Source of the DNA: Streptomyces sp. AcH 505
GTDB taxonomy: Bacteria > Actinomycetota > Actinomycetes > Streptomycetales > Streptomycetaceae
Reading direction: 5' to 3'
DNA: 47,023 nucleotides
Assembly (NCBI RefSeq): GCF_000818175.1
Contig: NZ_JTIY01000001.1
Location: 2,466,907 to 2,513,929, forward strand
Part shown: in pieces, positions 41,761 to 47,023 of the stretch
Numbering within the stretch: position 1 is the first letter of the stretch
Layout: the number at the start of each line of letters is the position of its first letter
Made by a program: the position numbers and the translations under genes
The notes under the pieces: generated by a model
Told to the model about the DNA's origin: nothing
Database searches by the model: none
Seen by the model: the letters and a program-made list of their open reading frames with translations, nothing else

Positions 41761-42402
41761 TCAGATCAGGCCGGCGCGTATGGCGTACGAGACGGCGTGG
41801 GCGCGGTTGCGCAGTCGCAGGCGCTTCATCAGGCCGTAGAGGATGTACTTGACGGTACGTTCGGAGTAGGACAGCCTCGTCGCGATCTCGTAGAGTTCCT
41901 TGCCCTCGGCGACCAGGCGCAGTACGTCCACCTCGCGAGGGCTGACCCCGGACGCTGTCAGGCCCCGTGGAGCGAGAACTTCCCTTTGAGTCCACCGGAC
42001 TTGTTCCATCAGGGTGCCCTGGAGGCTGGGCGGGAGACTGCCGCCGCCGTCCGCGATGGTGAGCAGGGTCTGGATGAAGGTCGCCGGGCTGAAGGAGTCG
42101 TGCCACAGCACGGCGCGGACCCCGCGGTCGACCGCGGCCGACACGTCGGCCTGCCACTGCTTTCCCACCACCATGGCGAAGCGTGCGTCGGGCTTGTCGC
42201 ACAGGTTCCCCAGCAGTTCCAGGGACGAGGCTCCCACGATGTCCACGGCGACCACGATGACGTCGGCCTCCCGCAGTTTGTCCGGCGGGACCTCACGGGT
42301 GCGGCGGTCGTTCTGAAGGTAACTGACCAGCCCCGCGCGGACGATGGCGTCAGGTGCGTGAGTCGCGACGCGCACCGTGTCCGTGAGTACCTGTTGAGGC
42401 AT
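41761..42402 (-). CDS. LuxR-type regulator with degenerate receiver-like N-terminus
   Basis: A 213-residue regulator. The C-terminal LuxR HTH (about 145-210) has SGVSPREVDVLRLVAEGKEL, IATRLSYSERTVKYILYGLM and LRLRNRAHAVSYAIRAGLI. The N-terminal 125 residues resemble a receiver fold (DVIVVAVDIVGASSLELLGN, VRAVLWHDSFSPATFIQTLL) but the phospho-acceptor Asp context and the usual Lys are not clearly conserved. It may bind a ligand or protein instead. The ATG at 42402 has a GGAGAGGG ribosome site; a start at 42504 is unlikely. It is next to two LAL-type regulators, suggesting a regulatory trio. Confidence 0.88.
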   Translation of the reverse strand: MPQQVLTDTVRVATHAPDAIVRAGLVSYLQNDRRTREVPPDKLREADVIVVAVDIVGASSLELLGNLCDKPDARFAMVVGKQWQADVSAAVDRGVRAVLWHDSFSPATFIQTLLTIADGGGSLPPSLQGTLMEQVRWTQREVLAPRGLTASGVSPREVDVLRLVAEGKELYEIATRLSYSERTVKYILYGLMKRLRLRNRAHAVSYAIRAGLI

Positions 42403-42590
42403 GTGCCCTCTCCATCTGGGACTCAAGTGGTTCCTGCGCTCCGGAAGGTGATCGTGCCACGGGCAGTTGCGCCGATCCGCTCCCTCCGGGGACTCGTGCG
42501 TCAAGGGCAGGGAAATCTGTCGCCAGTCGGCTCGGCCGAGGGGTCCAGCGTTACGTGCGGTCAGGAGTCGTCCACGGTCAGCGGCGGCCC

Positions 42591-42633
42591 GTGCTCAGCA
42601 GCGGCTCGTGCTCAGCGGCCCTCCGTGCTCAGC
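42591..42633. repeat. Three GTGCTCAGC repeats at 17-base period at the LAL gene end
   Basis: GTGCTCAGC occurs at 42591-42599, 42608-42616 and 42625-42633 across the end of the LAL gene, whose TGA is at 42612-42614. The 17-base spacing is regular. A hairpin role is not apparent, but the C-rich, GC-rich strand may affect termination. Confidence 0.5.
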
Positions 42634-45600
42634 GGCCCGCCGCCGAGCACGGCGGTCACGACCTCGGTGCGGGATCGCATGCCGGTGCGTGCGAACAGCC
42701 GGGACAGGCGGTTCGCGACCGCGTCCTCAGTGAGCCGTAGTACGCCGGCGATCTGTCGGTTGGTAAGGCCCTCGGCGAGCAGGGTGGCCAGCAGGTGCTC
42801 GTTCTCCGCTGTCGCCTGCCTGCGACCGGGCACGACAACACCGGTCTCGCGCATCGCGGCCCTCGTGCGGAAGCGCCACAGCGCGGCACCGGTCTCGCCG
42901 AACAGTTCGTACGCCTCGTGCAGCAGCGCCGCCGGGCCCGCGTTCGCTTGCGCGGTGGCGGTGGCGGTGGCGGTGGCGGTGGCGGTGGCGGTAGCGGCGG
43001 CGGTGAGCGTCACCGCCGTTTCGAACATCTGGCCCCGTTCGCGGGCCAGTTCGACCGCTTCGAGTAACTGCGCTGGTTTGGCGGCGGGTTGGGGCTTCGG
43101 CTGCGACACCCGCGCGGACGTCAGCAGGTACAGCAGCCGGGTCCGGCCGCTGTCCATCCGCCGCGCCAGCCGCTCAAGGCGTTCCAGGCAGGCCAACGCT
43201 TCACGTGTGTGTCCGGCTTCCGCGTGCACCTCGGCCAGGGAGGCCCACAACTCGTCGGTGCCGTAGACGGATCCGCGGTCGTCCGCCGCGCTCAGCCCGC
43301 GCCGCAATATCTCCTCGGCACGGCCGAGGTCGCCGACGGTCCGCAGAACCTCGGCCTCGGCGTGGTCCAGGACGTGTTCGAGAGGCCCGTCGCCCTGTCC
43401 GCGTGCGCTGCCGATCAGACGGCCGGCGGTGGTGACGCGCCCCCTCGCGAGGAGAACGGCAGCCGTTCGGGCGGGGATCAGCTGATGCCCGGGGACCACG
43501 TTCAGCACCCCGCCGTTGACCAGAAGCCGCCGCGCCGCCGGAAGCGCCTCGTCCCACCGGCCCTCAAGGTGCCACAAAAGGAACTGGCTGCAGAGGGGCA
43601 GGAGTTCCACGGCCAGACCTCGGGCCGCCAGCAAGGCTCTCGCCCGCCGCAGATCACCGGTACCGAGCACCACGTCGAGTTGGGCGATGGCGATCGCGAA
43701 CACCTTGGCGCGCGGCAGCTCGGGCACCGGCGGCATGGTCAGTACGCGCATGAACCGGTCCGGTCGGCCCAGCACGAACTCGGCCACTACGCTGAACAGT
43801 TCCAGCAGGGCGCGGCTGTCAGGGGTCGTCTGCCACAACTGCTCGGTCTGCGTGAGCAGGGCCAGTGCTTCCTGCCATTTCTCCAACTGCCACAGGGCCT
43901 GGACACGGCCGGACACGGTGGCGACGACGGGCAGTGGCAGTCCGTCCCACCAGGAAGCGGCGCTCATCCGGGACAGCGCGGGCCAGTCCCTCTCCGCGGC
44001 TGCCGACGCCACCAGCAGCGTCGCGGCTTCGTAGAGTGTCGGCGGGTCAAGACCCTCGGCCGGGGCGGACACGATCCCCTCGGCCGCTGCCCTGGCCGTG
44101 GCGTAGTCGCCGCAGCCGTGGGCTGCCTGACCGCATCGGAGCACCGTCAGGGCGCGGGTGGACGGTTCCTCGATGAGGCGCACCGCCCCCAGGTACCAAC
44201 GCAGCATCCCCCGGCGGTCGAGATCGGGGTACAACGCCCTTGCCGCCGTGGTCAGTTCCGCGACCGCGCGTTCGGGGTCGACCAGGACGCCCGCCTCGGC
44301 GATCCGGTCCGGCAGATACGTCTGCGCGTCCGCCTCGTCGAGGAGCACCGCCGCCGGTGCTCCGTGCGAGGACCCGATGGCTCCCGCTGCCCCGTCCGCC
44401 CACAGCGCTTCCACCGCGGCGGCGGACAGTCGGCCCCGCTCCAGCGGTCCGAGCCGTTCCCGGACGGAGTGTGCCAACAGTGGTACGCGGAAGGACCACC
44501 CCCGTACCACTGTTCCGCCCCGACCGGTCGGTTCGTTCGGTTCGTGCAGTTCGTCTACGATTCCCTCGTCCACCAGCGTGCGAATGGCGTGGTCAACAGC
44601 CTTGGTGGACAGCTCGGTTGACATCGCGAGCAGCTCTACGGTCGGCCGGCCGAGCGGCCACAGGATGCTCAGCGCCGAGGCCACCGTCCAGCAGGGCTCG
44701 CCCAGCGCCCGCAGCGCCAGGACGTACCTGTCGCCGTCCGGCAGCACTGGCGCCGGCGTTCCGACGCCCAGGAAGGCGTGGCCGTCGGCCATGCGTATCG
44801 CGTCGCGTCCGACCCACTCGGCGAGCAGGGCGTCGACCACCCCGGGAATCCCACGGCTCAGCCGGTACACCCGACGTACCAGGCCCGCGTCGGGTACCGC
44901 CCGCAGCCGCCGTGCCACCAGCGCGGTGACATCCGCCTGCCCGAGACGCGGCAGGACGATCGTGTGCGCGGCCCGGTGGCGGGCCAGCCGTTCCAGGTAG
45001 AGGGAGTGCGGGCCGGTCAGGGCGGGCCGGGCGGTACGGCCCGACGGCCCGATGTGCCGCCCCGCCGTGACCATCAGCCGGGTGCCGGACAGCACCTGCT
45101 CGAAGTCGAATCTGCCGAGCAGGGCGAGGGATTCGGTGTCAGCGTGCTGAGCGTCATCGACAACGACGGCCGTGGGCACCGGTTGGGCCAGAGCGGCGGC
45201 GAGCGCTTCGGCCATCGCCCCGCCGTCGCCCTCTTTCACCGCTGCCACAGCCGCTGCTGCCGCCGGTTTGTGCTCCGGCCGAGGTCTCGACGCGGCCGGC
45301 CGGCGCCCCGGCGTCCGGTGCTCCTCCAGAGCCATGACCAGCCGCAGTGCCAGGAGCAGAGGACGCTCGGCGTCGTCGGGAACGCAGGTCACCGGCAGGA
45401 CCGCGACGCCCTCGGCCCGCAGCCGCTCGGCAGCGGCATGCGTGAACGCGCTCCGCCCGACGCCCCGTTCCCCCCGGACAACCACCACTTTCGGCCCGGT
45501 CGGATCGCGGAGGAGGCCGTCGACTTCCGCCGACTCCCGCTCCCGGCCGAGCAGGCTGTCGCCCATTGCGTGGAAACGCGCGGACGTGCCGCCGAAAACG

Positions 45601-45635
45601 AACTCGGTGTCTCTCCGGGCAGCCACTGGATTCAC
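42612..45635 (-). CDS. Large LuxR-family (LAL) ATPase regulator lacking the Walker A lysine
   Basis: A 1007-residue LAL-type protein. The ATPase domain (about 30-330) begins LLGRERESAEVDGLLRD and has VVVRGERGVGRSAFTHA, where the Walker A lysine is replaced by Arg61, and Walker B AVVVDDAQHADTES. A long helical middle (about 400-880, TPR-like) and a LuxR HTH (about 940-1000; LATLLAEGLTNRQIAGVLRL, DAVANRLSRLFARTGMRSRT) follow. The GTG at 45635 is preferred for its AAGGA site; the frame extends to 45815. LAL proteins usually activate biosynthetic or catabolic operons. It is divergent from another LAL gene at 45797 and follows a small LuxR gene. An Ala-Thr repeat (about residues 885-902) is encoded by a hexamer array. 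Confidence 0.9.
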   Translation of the reverse strand: MNPVAARRDTEFVFGGTSARFHAMGDSLLGRERESAEVDGLLRDPTGPKVVVVRGERGVGRSAFTHAAAERLRAEGVAVLPVTCVPDDAERPLLLALRLVMALEEHRTPGRRPAASRPRPEHKPAAAAAVAAVKEGDGGAMAEALAAALAQPVPTAVVVDDAQHADTESLALLGRFDFEQVLSGTRLMVTAGRHIGPSGRTARPALTGPHSLYLERLARHRAAHTIVLPRLGQADVTALVARRLRAVPDAGLVRRVYRLSRGIPGVVDALLAEWVGRDAIRMADGHAFLGVGTPAPVLPDGDRYVLALRALGEPCWTVASALSILWPLGRPTVELLAMSTELSTKAVDHAIRTLVDEGIVDELHEPNEPTGRGGTVVRGWSFRVPLLAHSVRERLGPLERGRLSAAAVEALWADGAAGAIGSSHGAPAAVLLDEADAQTYLPDRIAEAGVLVDPERAVAELTTAARALYPDLDRRGMLRWYLGAVRLIEEPSTRALTVLRCGQAAHGCGDYATARAAAEGIVSAPAEGLDPPTLYEAATLLVASAAAERDWPALSRMSAASWWDGLPLPVVATVSGRVQALWQLEKWQEALALLTQTEQLWQTTPDSRALLELFSVVAEFVLGRPDRFMRVLTMPPVPELPRAKVFAIAIAQLDVVLGTGDLRRARALLAARGLAVELLPLCSQFLLWHLEGRWDEALPAARRLLVNGGVLNVVPGHQLIPARTAAVLLARGRVTTAGRLIGSARGQGDGPLEHVLDHAEAEVLRTVGDLGRAEEILRRGLSAADDRGSVYGTDELWASLAEVHAEAGHTREALACLERLERLARRMDSGRTRLLYLLTSARVSQPKPQPAAKPAQLLEAVELARERGQMFETAVTLTAAATATATATATATATAQANAGPAALLHEAYELFGETGAALWRFRTRAAMRETGVVVPGRRQATAENEHLLATLLAEGLTNRQIAGVLRLTEDAVANRLSRLFARTGMRSRTEVVTAVLGGGPLSTEGR
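42954..42992. repeat. Hexanucleotide array in the LAL gene
   Basis: About six and a half units of GGTGGC encode the ATATATATATATAT stretch (Ala-Thr dipeptide repeat) in the helical region of the LAL protein. The unit keeps the frame, so copy-number change alters only the length of the linker. Confidence 0.85.
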
Positions 45636-45796
45636 CGTATCCTTGATAGCGCACGTACCTGATGGGTCCCGGTCCTGGACTTTGCCATCATGGTCAACTT
45701 GTCGGAAATGACGATGGCTTGTTCGGGAAGTTCGCGCAAACCCGCGGTCTCGACGCGTCGGTCGACGTGAAGAATGGAGCCAACCAAGGAGTTGTC

Positions 45797-47023
45797 GTGC
45801 AGCAGTACCGTTCACCTCTCGTCGGCAGGCCCGGCGAAGTCGAGGACGTGGCGGCGTTGTTGCGTTCCACCGGTACCGCCGCGCGGATCCTGCTGGTCAG
45901 GGGCGCGGCCGGAGCCGGCAAGACCGCCGTGCTGGGCGAGGCGCGGCGGGCCGTGGCCGAGGAGGGCACCAAGGTGCAGCGGCTCGGCTGGGAAGCCACG
46001 CGGGGCCCGGCAGGTACGGGTGCCCTCGCCGACGCCGTCTGTGGCGTACTGGCCAAGATCCATGACGGTCGTCAGCTCGTACGCGTCACCACGGTGCGCC
46101 GGGCGGCGCGTTCGCAGACCCTCGCCCGTGGCGGCGAGGTGGCCCTGCTCGCCACCTTGGGCGACACACTGGCGGACGCGGCTCAGTACGTTCCGTACGC
46201 CCTGATCGTCGACGACACCCATCGGATGCCGGCTCCGACAGCCTCCGCTCTGGGGCTGCTGCTGCGCGTGTTCCGGCCGGCGGGTGTGCCCGTCGTGATG
46301 GCCGCCAGACCGCAGGGCCCCGGGCAGGTCGGCGTCGCGCGGCTGGCTGCGGCGGCCGACCGGGTGCTCGAACTGCCGCCGCTGTCGTCGGCCGAGGCCG
46401 GCGAGCTGGTCGTACGGCGCCTCGGCCGACCCGTCGAGCCCGGTCTGGTGACGGCGGTGCTGTGTTCGCTGGGCCCGCTGGCGGGGAGCCCGGCGGCCGT
46501 CCTGTCGGTGCTCGCCTCGCTGGAGGAGCGCGGCGGCCTGCTCGAACTCGACGGGCGGATATGTCTGACCGTGCCGGAGGGTGGGCTGCGCCTCACCCCG
46601 GACGTCGCGGATCTGGGCCGGCTCGGCTGGCCGGACGCGCCACCTGATGCCGACACGGTCAGGATGGCGGCCGTGCTCGCCCGGCTGGTCGAGCGGGCCG
46701 AGCTGCGCCTTGACGACCTGCACCGCGTGCGACCGCTGGGCGGCCTGCCCGAAGCTGCCGGCCGTGCGCTGGACGGCCTGGTCAGGGACCGGGTGATGAC
46801 TGTCGGCCGGGACGGCAGGACGGCGTTCGCCGTTCCGGCTCTCGCGGCGGCGCTGCTGACGCTGTCCGCCGACCGTGACCTGCGGCCGCTGCACGCCGCC
46901 GTCACCAGATCGGTGGCAGATCGGCTGGGTGCAGCCGCTGCCGGGGCCGCCCACCCCCGGCTGGCCGACCATGTGGCCGAGGCCGGGCCGGCGCTCGGCG
47001 CGGCGCTCGCGGTGCCGCTGCTG
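45797..47023 (+). CDS. LAL-type ATPase regulator, truncated by the window end
   Basis: An open frame of at least 409 codons from GTG 45797 (AAGGAG site five bases upstream) to the window edge. The ATPase domain begins YRSPLVGRPGEVEDVAALLR and has Walker A VRGAAGAGKTAV with Lys42 and Walker B ALIVDDTHRMP; the later part (VPVVMAARPQGPG, RVLELPPLSSAEAGELVVRR) matches LAL/MalT-type sensor and winged-helix regions. The LuxR domain is expected beyond the window. It is divergent from the LAL gene at 42612, with 161 bases between that should hold both promoters. In contrast to that gene, the Walker A motif is intact. Confidence 0.88.
   Translation, partial: MQQYRSPLVGRPGEVEDVAALLRSTGTAARILLVRGAAGAGKTAVLGEARRAVAEEGTKVQRLGWEATRGPAGTGALADAVCGVLAKIHDGRQLVRVTTVRRAARSQTLARGGEVALLATLGDTLADAAQYVPYALIVDDTHRMPAPTASALGLLLRVFRPAGVPVVMAARPQGPGQVGVARLAAAADRVLELPPLSSAEAGELVVRRLGRPVEPGLVTAVLCSLGPLAGSPAAVLSVLASLEERGGLLELDGRICLTVPEGGLRLTPDVADLGRLGWPDAPPDADTVRMAAVLARLVERAELRLDDLHRVRPLGGLPEAAGRALDGLVRDRVMTVGRDGRTAFAVPALAAALLTLSADRDLRPLHAAVTRSVADRLGAAAAGAAHPRLADHVAEAGPALGAALAVPLL

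Overview
The window is very GC-rich with the dense, strongly third-position-biased coding of a high-GC actinomycete. The gene set (SpoIIE/PP2C regulators with HATPase domains, LAL-type LuxR ATPases, an HTH-NB-ARC-TPR regulator, a GH54 arabinofuranosidase with a ricin-type lectin, TetR/MarR switches) points to Streptomyces or a close relative. No rRNA, tRNA, integrase, transposase gene or CRISPR array was found.

Region 1 (1-11 kb) is mostly envelope and signalling. It holds the tail of an uncertain gene and a 58-aa ORF, then a minus-strand operon (CPBP membrane protease, sensor kinase, NarL-type regulator). A DUF998 membrane protein, a BMP-like lipoprotein and a HupE/UreJ protein follow. Next come a secreted metallophosphatase carrying a C-terminal WxL-like domain, a DUF916 membrane-anchored protein, and a secreted GH54-CBM13 enzyme.

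Region 2 (about 11.2-26.7 kb) is the most interesting part: a conflict/immunity-like island that I interpret as CATRA-type. It has two large TPR-CHAT proteases (11287-15108 and 23319-26711), each next to a small protein (15129-15512 and 22936-23322) that share a C-terminal RERVVTLIHV segment (CATASP-like). A third component (20644-22887) has a CATRA-like N-terminal half fused to a GT4 glycosyltransferase. A membrane-anchored protein of unknown function (15532-16236) closes the first cluster. Between the clusters lie a 123-aa protein, a zinc-ribbon micro-protein, an XRE-type regulator and an HTH-NB-ARC-TPR STAND protein. The simplest model is a proteolytic switch (CHAT plus small partner) coupled to a CATRA-linked effector, with two diverged copies side by side.

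Region 3 (26.9-40.3 kb) carries a small conserved protein, a secreted phytase-like esterase and two SpoIIE phosphatases. A TetR-controlled cassette follows (TetR divergent from an MDR oxidoreductase, a second paralogous TetR, a membrane protein and a Tat-exported SRPBCC protein). It ends with a Ser/Thr kinase with an extracytoplasmic Cys-rich domain and a divergent RidA/MarR pair with a duplicated operator-like repeat.

Region 4 (40.3-47 kb) has a GNAT acetyltransferase, a DUF1963 protein, a small LuxR regulator with a degenerate receiver-like N-terminus, and two divergent large LAL-type ATPase regulators. The first LAL lacks the Walker A lysine; the second runs off the end of the window. Most convergent gene pairs are separated by strong hairpins. 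Family names are from memory and motif reading; no database search was possible.
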